Positions 28,670 to 36,492 of a stretch of DNA of 36,729 bases are shown here, piece by piece (position 1 is the stretch's first letter; the number at the start of each line of letters is the position of its first letter). The DNA comes from a virus. The stretch lies in the IMG/VR virus record IMGVR_UViG_3300031521_000196, positions 1 through 36,729 of that record. One strand, given 5' to 3'. The position numbers and the translations under genes are program-made. A model generated the notes under the pieces. It made no database searches, was not told where the DNA came from, and worked only from the letters and a program-made list of their open reading frames with translations.

Positions 28670-29812
28670 TCATTTAGCATCAGCAAAATTTAGATATATT
28701 TTTCTATCATCTTTCATTAATGATATAACTTTCACTTTTAATTCATCACCAACATTCAATTTTTTATTATATTTTGAAATGTATGCTGTTTGAATCAAAC
28801 CTGTTGTTTCACCATCAAGTGATATAAGTGCACCGAAATTTTTAATGTCTCTAATTTTTCCAGTTAAAACTTTACCAACTTTAATACTATCCCATAAAGA
28901 TTCTTTCAATATTTGAGTAAGAATAATTTTATTATTCTTTATCACTTCTTTAACATAGAATTGTATTGTCATACCAGGTATTATTTGTGCCCATTTTTCT
29001 TGCCATTCTTCTGTGATATTAGCTTTATGAACCATACCAGTCAAACAATTTGGTCCATCAACAGTAGATTTAAATTGCACAAAAACACCAAATGGAGTAG
29101 TACCAGTTATCTCACCATCATATATCTCACCAAATTTCAACTTTTTGATTTCTTCAGGAATCAAAGATTGTAAATATTTTCTACGTGAAATAACATAAAC
29201 GCCTTTTTCTTGTTGAAGAGTTTCTAACATCACTTCAAATTTCTTACCAAGAATTGATTGATTATCAGATAATTTATTAACATCGGCTAATGTGTTTGGC
29301 ATAAAAGCTTCCATTGTAATATTATCCATATGTATATCCATCATATATCCAGCAGGTATTAGAGATTTTACTTCAGCAATAAGCGGAATATTATTTTCAA
29401 AATAATTCTTCATTTTATTGTGTACATTTTGCTTGATAAGTTCAGTGATTGATCCTCTAATCAAATATGGTTTATCAGAAACATCTGTAATGAGAACATC
29501 AATAGAATCTCCAATGTTTAACTCAGTTATCACTGTGCTTTTTTTAGGTTTATCTACATAAATAAAGTCCTTAAATCCAAAATCTATTAATATTTCTTTG
29601 TTACTCATAGAAGATATAACACCAGTTACAACTTCATTTACTTTTATCTCTTTAAGGGATTTAAGAGATTTTTCCATTTGCTCATAAAGATCTCTATAAT
29701 CTTGATTTAAGTCTTTTGAGCTTTTTATTTTTCGGATTTTGTTATTTGATAAAAATGGAAATGGATCTGGAAGACTACCAATATTTACGCCTTCAATTAA
29801 TTCTGTGTTCAT
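28670..29812 (-). CDS. Multi-S1-domain RNA-binding protein (ribosomal protein S1-like)
   Basis: 380 residues with about four OB-fold S1 domains: residues about 60-135 (VVTGVISSMSNKEILIDFGF), about 145-215 (a divergent one, IAEVKSLIPAGYMMDIHMDN), about 225-305 (GEIYDGEITGTTPFGVFVQF) and about 310-378 (GKVLTGKIRDIKNFGALISL). This matches the layout of bacterial ribosomal protein S1, which brings mRNA to the 30S subunit, though with fewer domains than the usual six. The phage copy may favour translation of phage mRNAs that lack Shine-Dalgarno sites. Adjacent (convergent) to nusG. Confidence 0.85.
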   Translation of the reverse strand: MNTELIEGVNIGSLPDPFPFLSNNKIRKIKSSKDLNQDYRDLYEQMEKSLKSLKEIKVNEVVTGVISSMSNKEILIDFGFKDFIYVDKPKKSTVITELNIGDSIDVLITDVSDKPYLIRGSITELIKQNVHNKMKNYFENNIPLIAEVKSLIPAGYMMDIHMDNITMEAFMPNTLADVNKLSDNQSILGKKFEVMLETLQQEKGVYVISRRKYLQSLIPEEIKKLKFGEIYDGEITGTTPFGVFVQFKSTVDGPNCLTGMVHKANITEEWQEKWAQIIPGMTIQFYVKEVIKNNKIILTQILKESLWDSIKVGKVLTGKIRDIKNFGALISLDGETTGLIQTAYISKYNKKLNVGDELKVKVISLMKDDRKIYLNFADAK

Positions 29813-29981
29813 AATTTTTTTTTAAAAGTTTAATAATAATTTTAATTCATTAATAATATAGTAAAATCTAAATAAAGTTTATTTTAATTTCTTAAAAAGT
29901 ATTAAATAAAGATTATTCATATTATCTTTTGATAATAGTTATATCACATTTTATAAAAAAGTTTATGTAAAAAAATAATTA

Positions 29982-30629
29982 TTATAAATTATATTCATTT
30001 TGAGTTCTAGACATAGGTAGAACTTCATTTGAATGATCCCAAGTTTGAGTATGGAATATATTATCTTTTTTGTGATCAGGATTATCGCTCAATTCCCAAT
30101 AAACATCCATATAATTAAATTTGAAAGTTATTGTAAATGTTTGTTCTGAAACATCCATAGACTGATACATCAATCTAACCTCAGATAACGATTTAAGTAG
30201 TGATGCTCTAAAAACAACAGAATATAAAAAGTCACCATCTTTATCTAAAATAAACAAATTTAAAGTCGGTAAATAATAAGCCTTTGTGTTATTATAATAT
30301 TCAGCAAAAATTTGCTGCATCATAAAATAATTTGCATGAGCGTCTACACTTCTCATAGTTATATCTATGGTGTTGGTGTAAGTATCATAAATGTTCGTGG
30401 CTGGTTTATATTCTACTTTCTTACCAAATCTATGTGTTTGTTCTGATCCTTCATATGTGATGCTCGGAAACACAATTTCTTTTATTGTAGAATTTATATA
30501 TGAGATTGGATCTTCATATGGTATCCAGTTTTTCTCCATATACTTTTTTAATCTATCATTAACTTCAGTAGATATGAAGTCAACAGGAAATTGAAACAAA
30601 AATTGATTATTTTGTGAGCTTATTCTCAT
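29982..30629 (-). CDS. Putative tail/baseplate structural protein, 215 aa
   Basis: 215 residues, beta-rich, starting MRISSQNNQFLFQFPVDFIS. Features include IVFPSITYEG, TIDITMRSVDAHANYFMMQQ, and a strand pair SEQTFTITFKFNYMDVYWELSDN that recalls the tail-tube fold of myophages (as in T4 gp19/gp54), where a long strand with an alternating pattern near the end fits the tube lining. It heads the virion module and has a phage-type promoter motif upstream. Role in the tail is inferred from context and pattern; family not firmly recognised. Confidence 0.55.
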   Translation of the reverse strand: MRISSQNNQFLFQFPVDFISTEVNDRLKKYMEKNWIPYEDPISYINSTIKEIVFPSITYEGSEQTHRFGKKVEYKPATNIYDTYTNTIDITMRSVDAHANYFMMQQIFAEYYNNTKAYYLPTLNLFILDKDGDFLYSVVFRASLLKSLSEVRLMYQSMDVSEQTFTITFKFNYMDVYWELSDNPDHKKDNIFHTQTWDHSNEVLPMSRTQNEYNL

Positions 30630-30647
30630 ATTTTATATTATTTTATC

Positions 30648-30657
30648 TATATATTAA
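30648..30657 (-). promoter_or_regulatory. Phage-type promoter motif before the tail-like gene
   Basis: TTAATATATA on the minus strand, 18 bases before the ATG at 30629. Confidence 0.55.
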
Positions 30658-30664
30658 AACGAAT

Positions 30665-31399
30665 TTATAAAAGAGTATTATTTTTTGACTGTTTATTGTG
30701 TGATATTAAACCATTAACAATGTATGTGTGAGCATCTTCAATTTCTATACACATAACAGTACCCATACCAATATCTAATATTTCAGTTATTTCTTTATTT
30801 CCGTTTAATGTTTTAATTTTTGAACCTATTGATAAATCTGAAACAGCAACATATTCATCATTTTCAGTTAAAAACTTATGAGATTCTGAAACTGTAACAT
30901 ATTCAAAATTAAATGAAACTTTAATAATTTGTTGTGCTATTTTTTCTAATTTCTTAATTTTGAAATAATCTAATTTTTTTGTTTTTTCGTGTATAGTATA
31001 TACATTTTGTCCAACCATTAAATCATCTACTCTCATTTCTCTTTTTGGTGATATTTTAATATTCATATCAAGTGTTGGACAACCTATAATTGGTTTTACT
31101 GTTGTATCAGTTGTTGTAACTATAACAGAATCAACAGACACCGTAGTATTAGTATCAACAGTTGTTGTTTCTTGATATGTAATCAAATTTTCACCATATC
31201 TTTTTATTGGCAAAATATCCATTTTTTGAATATATGGGCTATTCAAAAGTTCTCTATATTGAGCCTCAGAAATTTCTGTAGCTAAAATTACATTATCTCT
31301 AACAAAAACAACGGTTCCACCACTTTTGATAATACTATCTTTTAAAGGTCCAACATAAGTTAGATCACTAAATAATACTGTTTGTGTCAATTGTGTCAT
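30665..31399 (-). CDS. Virion-module protein with a C-terminal Hint (intein-like) domain
   Basis: 244 residues. Residues 1-75 match the start of the neighbour at 31419-32519 (both have an ILATEIS/IIASEIS strand, an SGGT/QGGT turn and LPIKRYG/LPLKQFG). A Thr/Val-rich linker follows. From C107 to N235 (129 residues) is a Hint domain: CPTLDMNIKI (block A, N-terminal Cys), VTVSESHKFLT (block B-like) and CIEIEDAHTYIVNGLISHN (blocks F-G). The residue after HN is Lys, not Cys/Ser/Thr, so ordinary protein splicing is impossible. This fits a bacterial intein-like (BIL, type A-like) domain that may cleave off its 9-residue tail or rearrange. No homing endonuclease is inside. Confidence 0.8.
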   Translation of the reverse strand: MTQLTQTVLFSDLTYVGPLKDSIIKSGGTVVFVRDNVILATEISEAQYRELLNSPYIQKMDILPIKRYGENLITYQETTTVDTNTTVSVDSVIVTTTDTTVKPIIGCPTLDMNIKISPKREMRVDDLMVGQNVYTIHEKTKKLDYFKIKKLEKIAQQIIKVSFNFEYVTVSESHKFLTENDEYVAVSDLSIGSKIKTLNGNKEITEILDIGMGTVMCIEIEDAHTYIVNGLISHNKQSKNNTLL

Positions 31400-31418
31400 T
31401 TTTAATAATTATTTTAAA

Positions 31419-32519
31419 TTAACTATTCATTTTATAAATAGTAATAGTTAAATTTTGTGTGCTTTCGCCAAACATACTAATTGCTTTTATTGTAACTATA
31501 TTAGAACCAACCGATGTTGGTGTGCCTTGTATTTTATTCAATTTAAATGTTAGTCCATTGTTCAATGAACCTATCACACTATAAGTTACTCCACTAGTAT
31601 AGTTAGATGTTATATTATACTCAAATAATGAATTGACTTCAGATGCAATTTGTGATGAACTTGTTATGATTGGTAATTGTCCAACATTTATTTTTAATAT
31701 TTTAGAATCAGAATTTGTTAAACCAGAAGCCTTAATCGTCATATTATACGTTCCTCCAGATACAATTCTACCACTTATAATATTATCACTTATAGATAAA
31801 CCATAAGGTTCATTTTCTATACTGTATACTTTTGGTAAAGAACCAGTAGATTCTATCAAATATGAAAACAATGAACCCAATTTGTTTATAACTTCAAGAT
31901 TTGTGTTTGTTATTTTAACTAAATCTGTTGTTGTTAGTATCAACTCTTTTGTATATGATCCAAAAGCATTAATAGCTTTAATCGTAATATAATAAGTGCC
32001 AGGGTTTTTTATAACACCTGTCAAAGTGTTAATATTTTTTATATTTAAAGTTCCGCTATAATTTTCAGGCGTAATAACTTGATATGTAATTGGTAATGTA
32101 CCTGTCGCTGTGATATTATAGCTAAATATACTATTGGTATTTGCCGTTATTGTTAATATCGTATTTGTGATTATTGGATATATTCCAGTTTGTTTATTTT
32201 GAGTAACACCTGAAATATTGCTACTATCACTATTATTTGTTGATGTATTACTAATCAATTGACCAATTAGACTATAATCTATACCGCCAAATTGTTTTAA
32301 TGGTAGTTCTTGAATATATTCTATATTAGTGTTTTTTTGCAATTCATTCCAATATGTTTCGCTTATTTCAGACGCAATAATTATATTATTATATGAATAA
32401 AGAATAGTTCCACCTTGAAATTTAATATCATCTTCAACTATAGAATTTGTTGTCAATAAACTATCAACATCATTTAAACTGATTAATAAATCATTAATAT
32501 TACTTATAGAATTTGTCAT
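31419..32519 (-). CDS. Ig-like repeat virion protein, 366 aa
   Basis: 366 residues. The first 85 residues (DDIKFQGGTILYSYNNIIIASEIS, then LPLKQFGG) are paralogous to the start of the Hint protein at 30665-31399. After a Ser/Asn/Thr-rich linker come about three Ig-like units of the He_PIG type (residues about 125-200, 205-280, 283-362), each with a FSYNIT-like strand, a G(T)LPxxYxV turn and a late TIKAxxxFG strand. Such domains decorate phage tail fibres and capsids and bind host surface sugars. No signal peptide. Likely a virion decoration or fibre protein sharing an attachment module with its neighbour. Confidence 0.75.
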   Translation of the reverse strand: MTNSISNINDLLISLNDVDSLLTTNSIVEDDIKFQGGTILYSYNNIIIASEISETYWNELQKNTNIEYIQELPLKQFGGIDYSLIGQLISNTSTNNSDSSNISGVTQNKQTGIYPIITNTILTITANTNSIFSYNITATGTLPITYQVITPENYSGTLNIKNINTLTGVIKNPGTYYITIKAINAFGSYTKELILTTTDLVKITNTNLEVINKLGSLFSYLIESTGSLPKVYSIENEPYGLSISDNIISGRIVSGGTYNMTIKASGLTNSDSKILKINVGQLPIITSSSQIASEVNSLFEYNITSNYTSGVTYSVIGSLNNGLTFKLNKIQGTPTSVGSNIVTIKAISMFGESTQNLTITIYKMNS

Positions 32520-32531
32520 TTTTTAAAATTA

Positions 32532-34451
32532 TTAATTTGATGTATTTGATGTATTTTTATATTTAGTATAAATTATAACTGTTCTACCCGCTTTGGGCCA
32601 TTCAGAAATTGTAGTATCTGTAGAATTTGTAGAATTCGTAGGTGTTGTAGAATTCGTAGAATTCGTAGGTGTCGTAGAATTTGTAGATGATGTTGGAGCA
32701 ACCGTATCATTACTTGTTATTGTACTAGAGTTTAAATTTGTATTTTCAACAAATTTGATATCTTCAAAAAATGAATATGTTCCAGAATATAACAAAGTTT
32801 TAACTCTATTTTTTCCTACTACTTGTGACGTATTTGTTGTTGATTGATCTTTATTTGATAAAATAGTTAAATAAAAATTATTATAACCTTTATTGTATAT
32901 TTTTTTAAGTATGTTTAAATCATTTTCTACTATTTTAAAATTTACAACACCATTTTTATAATCATTATCAACTTCATTGTAGATAGATTTATCTATAGAT
33001 TCAGTATCAGATTTGAAAGTTAAAATCAATTCAGAATTATTTAATATGTTAGACATATCATAAACTTCAAATTGATTTGCTACACCAGAATTAGTATCTG
33101 GTATTTTTGCAAGTCTAAATTGAATAACATTATCAAATGGCGTAATAACAATATTTAATAATCCCATACCTTTATAATCGCTTGTAGATGATGGACTATT
33201 TATTATTATTTTACCAACTTCAATCAATTGAGGAGAGTTAACTTTTATTATTTCAGTTGTTAAATTGCTTGAAAAATAATCTTTACCCAATACTATCTCA
33301 TCAGGTTTAGCATTATAAATTTTAAGTTTATTTAGATTTTGTACATTTAAACTTATTAATTTTTTACCATATTTTTGAATATTTCCACTTAATCCAATAG
33401 ATGAGTATCTTTCAATTGTACTCATATCAATTAAATCTATAACTTTCATTGTAACTTTTATTGCTGCGGTTGTATTAGAAAATGTTAAAATTGGTCTATA
33501 TAATATTTTTTTAGTAAAATCATCATTAACTCCGCCCGTAACAGCAATAGTTTGAGAATTAGTTTGAATATTTTCTTCATATAAAAAAACATCATATTCT
33601 ATTCTAATCTTACGACCTTTATTTTCAACTTCTCTAACAAAATTATCCAAATTTTCATTAGATGTTCCATATGTTCCAAAAATCTCAAAGAAATCACCAT
33701 CAGAAGATTCTTGAATATTTACAGCTAATGTATTATACTCAGGAGCTTTTGGGAATGAAGATTTATAAGATTCTGTAGTATAATAATATGTTGTACCTAA
33801 AACTGTTTCTTTTGCGATAATATACTGAAAATCTAAAAATATTGGTGCAGTTTGACTTAATCCTTCATCTAATGTCAAATTTGCATTAATACTATTATCC
33901 CAAACTGTGTTACCTGTCGCTGAGATCAATCTCTGATTAGATAAATAATCAACAGATGGTATTTGAAATTCATAATATTTACCCCATTCTTGCTCATCAT
34001 AAATAAATGGTGATATAAGCTGAGTTAACCCAGAGTTAGATGAAGTTGAATCAAAAAATATATTAGATAGCTCATAAACACTACTATTATAGTATCCATA
34101 TGCATAAATTTTTAAATATAATCCAATATAATTATTAAAAGAGAAATTATAAGATGTTGGTAAATATAAGCGAACAATATCATATGGTACTGGTGCAGTG
34201 CTATAATCTTGTTCTTGTAAAAAATTATATTTTGATGTGTCAATAACAGAATATTTTCTCAATATTGAATCGAGTTGAAATAGATTGTTACTAATATTAT
34301 TATTATTTGATGTAGAAAGAAAACTTCTCTTCTTGTTTTCATTAAGATTGGTTATAACTTTATAATTTTCACCAATATAATTTTGATTATCAAACGCCCA
34401 TTCTAATAAGACATTTGAATTTATTTTCATAAATTTTGATACTTTAGCCAT
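32532..34451 (-). CDS. Large virion structural protein, 639 aa
   Basis: 639 residues, mostly beta-rich, with many Asn, Ser, Tyr. Recognisable features: repeated strand pattern throughout, QTAPIFLDFQYIIAKETV, and a low-complexity Asn-Ser-Thr tail near residues 575-615 (TNSTNSTTPTNSTNS units), then EWPKAGRTVIIYTKYKN. This looks like a tail fibre or baseplate-associated protein with a flexible linker before its last domain. It starts the minus-strand structural operon behind a phage-type promoter motif. No family firmly recognised. Confidence 0.65.
   Translation of the reverse strand: MAKVSKFMKINSNVLLEWAFDNQNYIGENYKVITNLNENKKRSFLSTSNNNNISNNLFQLDSILRKYSVIDTSKYNFLQEQDYSTAPVPYDIVRLYLPTSYNFSFNNYIGLYLKIYAYGYYNSSVYELSNIFFDSTSSNSGLTQLISPFIYDEQEWGKYYEFQIPSVDYLSNQRLISATGNTVWDNSINANLTLDEGLSQTAPIFLDFQYIIAKETVLGTTYYYTTESYKSSFPKAPEYNTLAVNIQESSDGDFFEIFGTYGTSNENLDNFVREVENKGRKIRIEYDVFLYEENIQTNSQTIAVTGGVNDDFTKKILYRPILTFSNTTAAIKVTMKVIDLIDMSTIERYSSIGLSGNIQKYGKKLISLNVQNLNKLKIYNAKPDEIVLGKDYFSSNLTTEIIKVNSPQLIEVGKIIINSPSSTSDYKGMGLLNIVITPFDNVIQFRLAKIPDTNSGVANQFEVYDMSNILNNSELILTFKSDTESIDKSIYNEVDNDYKNGVVNFKIVENDLNILKKIYNKGYNNFYLTILSNKDQSTTNTSQVVGKNRVKTLLYSGTYSFFEDIKFVENTNLNSSTITSNDTVAPTSSTNSTTPTNSTNSTTPTNSTNSTDTTISEWPKAGRTVIIYTKYKNTSNTSN
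32615..32690. repeat. Low-complexity coding repeat (Asn-Ser-Thr linker)
   Basis: Repeats of GTAGAATTCGTAG-like units (plus strand), encoding the Asn-Ser-Thr-Pro linker of the 639-residue protein on the minus strand. The repeat could vary in length between relatives. Confidence 0.75.
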
Positions 34452-34472
34452 TCCCTTGAATATCTTTTTTCT

Positions 34473-34482
34473 TATATATAAA
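34473..34482 (-). promoter_or_regulatory. Phage-type promoter motif before the large structural gene
   Basis: TTTATATATA on the minus strand, 21 bases before the ATG at 34451. Confidence 0.5.
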
Positions 34483-34532
34483 AAAATAAACTTTGTATTC
34501 TTAAAATAATAAAATAATAAAAAAGATTCATT

Positions 34533-35141
34533 ATGTCAGATTTAAATTCAATATATTCATCTTTAGATACCACATCCATTGTAAATATCGCAGCATCAAC
34601 TATAAGTGGAAATGGACTTAGTAGTAATATATATAATAGTGGTGGTATATATAATGGTGTATATAATGGTGTATATAATGGTATATACACTGGAGCTGGT
34701 GGTGCATATACCAGCGATTATTTTTCACCTAAAACACCAAGATATAATCCTCTTAGTCTATTAGAATATTTTGTTGAATTTGAATTAGATGATAAACAAT
34801 TATTGGAGGGTAATTTAAAATCAATAAAAAATAATAAGTTTATATTTAATTGTAATTATGTTGGAAATAGAATTCAACCATATGAGTATATTATGAACTT
34901 GATTGAAAATAAAACAAAATTTTCAGTTAAAGTTAAAGTATCTAATGTTTTAACAATTTGTTACACTGGCTTACAATTCACTAAAATTCAAAACAATTTA
35001 TCATTTTCTGGCAATTGTGATTTCAGTGAACTTAAAGTAAAAATTAAATATGATAGCATATTATATCAAAATCATAAGTTATCTGAAAAAGAACTAAGAA
35101 CAGATAAATTAAAAAAAATAATCAATAATTCTGAATTATAA
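34533..35141 (+). CDS. Hypothetical protein with Gly-Tyr repeat, 202 aa
   Basis: 202 residues. The N-terminal 60 residues are Ser/Gly/Tyr rich with a tandem GVYN/GIYN repeat (NGVYNGVYNGIYTGAGGAY) coded by a 12-base DNA repeat. The C-terminal part is beta-rich and lysine-rich (VEFELDDKQLLEGNLKSIKNNKFIF; NKTKFSVKVKVSNVLTICYTG), ending in a basic helix. Located next to the structural block, so possibly a minor virion or assembly protein, but no family is recognised. Confidence 0.6.
   Translation: MSDLNSIYSSLDTTSIVNIAASTISGNGLSSNIYNSGGIYNGVYNGVYNGIYTGAGGAYTSDYFSPKTPRYNPLSLLEYFVEFELDDKQLLEGNLKSIKNNKFIFNCNYVGNRIQPYEYIMNLIENKTKFSVKVKVSNVLTICYTGLQFTKIQNNLSFSGNCDFSELKVKIKYDSILYQNHKLSEKELRTDKLKKIINNSEL
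34644..34690 (+). repeat. 12-bp tandem repeat (GGTGTATATAAT)
   Basis: About three and a half copies, in frame, coding for G-V/I-Y-N units. The unit also contains TATATAAT, close to the promoter motif, which may produce false motif matches. Confidence 0.8.
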
Positions 35142-35170
35142 ATGGATTTGCTAAAATAGGACGAATATAT

Positions 35171-35181
35171 TTTTATATATA
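35171..35181 (+). promoter_or_regulatory. Phage-type promoter motif before the third endonuclease gene
   Basis: TTTTATATATA, 16 bases before the ATG at 35198. Confidence 0.5.
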
Positions 35182-35197
35182 CAATAAAAAGTTATAT

Positions 35198-35950
35198 ATG
35201 AGAACAACAACATTTATTTACGCACTAAAGGATCCTACAACAAATGAAATAAGATATATTGGAAAAGCAAATGATCCACATGTTAGATATAAAAATCATA
35301 TAAATAAATGTAGAGATAAGAATACGCATAAAAGAAATTGGATTAACAAATTAAGAGAAGAAAAATTGAAACCAATACTTGAGATATTAGAAGAAGTTCC
35401 AATTAGTAGATGGATAGAATTTGAAAAAATCTATATTAAAAAATATTTAAATGATGGTTGTGATTTGTTAAATTATACTGATGGTGGTGATGGTGCAACA
35501 TTTGCAAATAGTGGTTCTTTTAAAAAAGGAAATGGTGCTAGAAGAGTTGTGATGCTAGACAAAGATGGTAATTATATTAAAACTTTTGATAAAATAATGG
35601 ATGTTGATACTGAATTTGAATCTAAATGTGTGATTCATGTTTTACAGAAAAGCAGAAAAACATTTAAAGGATATTTATTTTTATATGATGATGAATATAA
35701 AAACATGACAAATAATGATATTAATACACATGTGAAATGGTCAAAACCAAAAATATTAACAGCAAATAAAACATCATATAAAGAAGTTGAAATATATCAA
35801 TATGATTTAAATATGAATTTTATAAAAAAATGGAAATCATTAGCTGAAGCATCAAAAACATTAAAAATAAATAAAGCAGCAATTTGCAGATGTGCTAAAG
35901 AAAAATCTAAAAAATCTGGTGGATTTATTTGGAGATACAATAAAAAATAA
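35198..35950 (+). CDS. GIY-YIG homing endonuclease with NUMOD1-like modules
   Basis: 250 residues. The GIY-YIG domain (about 1-95) has TFIYALKDPTTNEIRYIGKA, the Arg-bearing helix DPHVRYKNHINK, and a Glu-containing helix (RWIEFEKIYIKKYL). Two NUMOD1-like modules follow: one around residues 122-165 (VVMLDKDGNYIKTFDKIMDV, VIHVLQKSRKTFKGYLFLY) and one around 197-248 (VEIYQYDLNMNFIKKWKSLAEA...INKAAICRCAKEK...GGFIWRY). These help choose the target site. Lies between two unrelated genes; no split gene is evident around it, so it looks like a free-standing mobile gene. Confidence 0.92.
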   Translation: MRTTTFIYALKDPTTNEIRYIGKANDPHVRYKNHINKCRDKNTHKRNWINKLREEKLKPILEILEEVPISRWIEFEKIYIKKYLNDGCDLLNYTDGGDGATFANSGSFKKGNGARRVVMLDKDGNYIKTFDKIMDVDTEFESKCVIHVLQKSRKTFKGYLFLYDDEYKNMTNNDINTHVKWSKPKILTANKTSYKEVEIYQYDLNMNFIKKWKSLAEASKTLKINKAAICRCAKEKSKKSGGFIWRYNKK

Positions 35951-35961
35951 AAAATGAAAAA

Positions 35962-36492
35962 ATGAAAGTAATACTACTTAATGGTTCGTCACGCACTGGG
36001 AAAGACAAGTTTGCAAATTTTTGCATAAAGCAACATTCAAATAGTGTAAACTGGTCAACAATTGATACTGTTAAAAAAATCTCAAAGAGAAATTTTGGCT
36101 GGGATGGAAAAAAAACAAATGAAGCTAGAAAATTTCTATCTGATATAAAAAGAATATGGAGTGAATATAACAACGGTCCATTTACTTCTATGACAGATAA
36201 AATATCAAAACATCATAAAAAATTAACACCAGTAAATAAATTAGATGCTATCTATTTTATTCATTGTAGAGAACCACATGAAATTCAAAAGTTTGTGGAT
36301 TATTATAAAGAAGATTGTGTTACAGTATTATTAAATAGAGACGATAGAGATGTTCCTAACAATGATTCGGATATGAATGTTGCTAATTATGATTATGATT
36401 ATTATATTGAAAATGATGGTAATATAAAAGAGTTGGAACAAAAGGCTGTTGATTTTTTAGCAAATATACAAAATATACAAAGTACTAAATAA
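35962..36492 (+). CDS. P-loop kinase-like protein (phage nucleotide kinase-like)
   Basis: 176 residues with an N-terminal P-loop ILLNGSSRTGKDKFA (GxxxxGK[D/T]) followed by a helix, a conserved Asp/Arg-rich middle (SDIKRIWSEYNNGPF), a strand AIYFIHCREPHEIQKF (Walker B-like, with an Arg that could be the lid) and VTVLLNRDDRDVPNNDSD. The pattern is like phage deoxynucleotide monophosphate kinases (for example T4 gp1), or a related adenylate-kinase-type enzyme. Substrate is not certain. The 3' end overlaps the convergent membrane-protein gene by 36 bases. Confidence 0.75.
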   Translation: MKVILLNGSSRTGKDKFANFCIKQHSNSVNWSTIDTVKKISKRNFGWDGKKTNEARKFLSDIKRIWSEYNNGPFTSMTDKISKHHKKLTPVNKLDAIYFIHCREPHEIQKFVDYYKEDCVTVLLNRDDRDVPNNDSDMNVANYDYDYYIENDGNIKELEQKAVDFLANIQNIQSTK

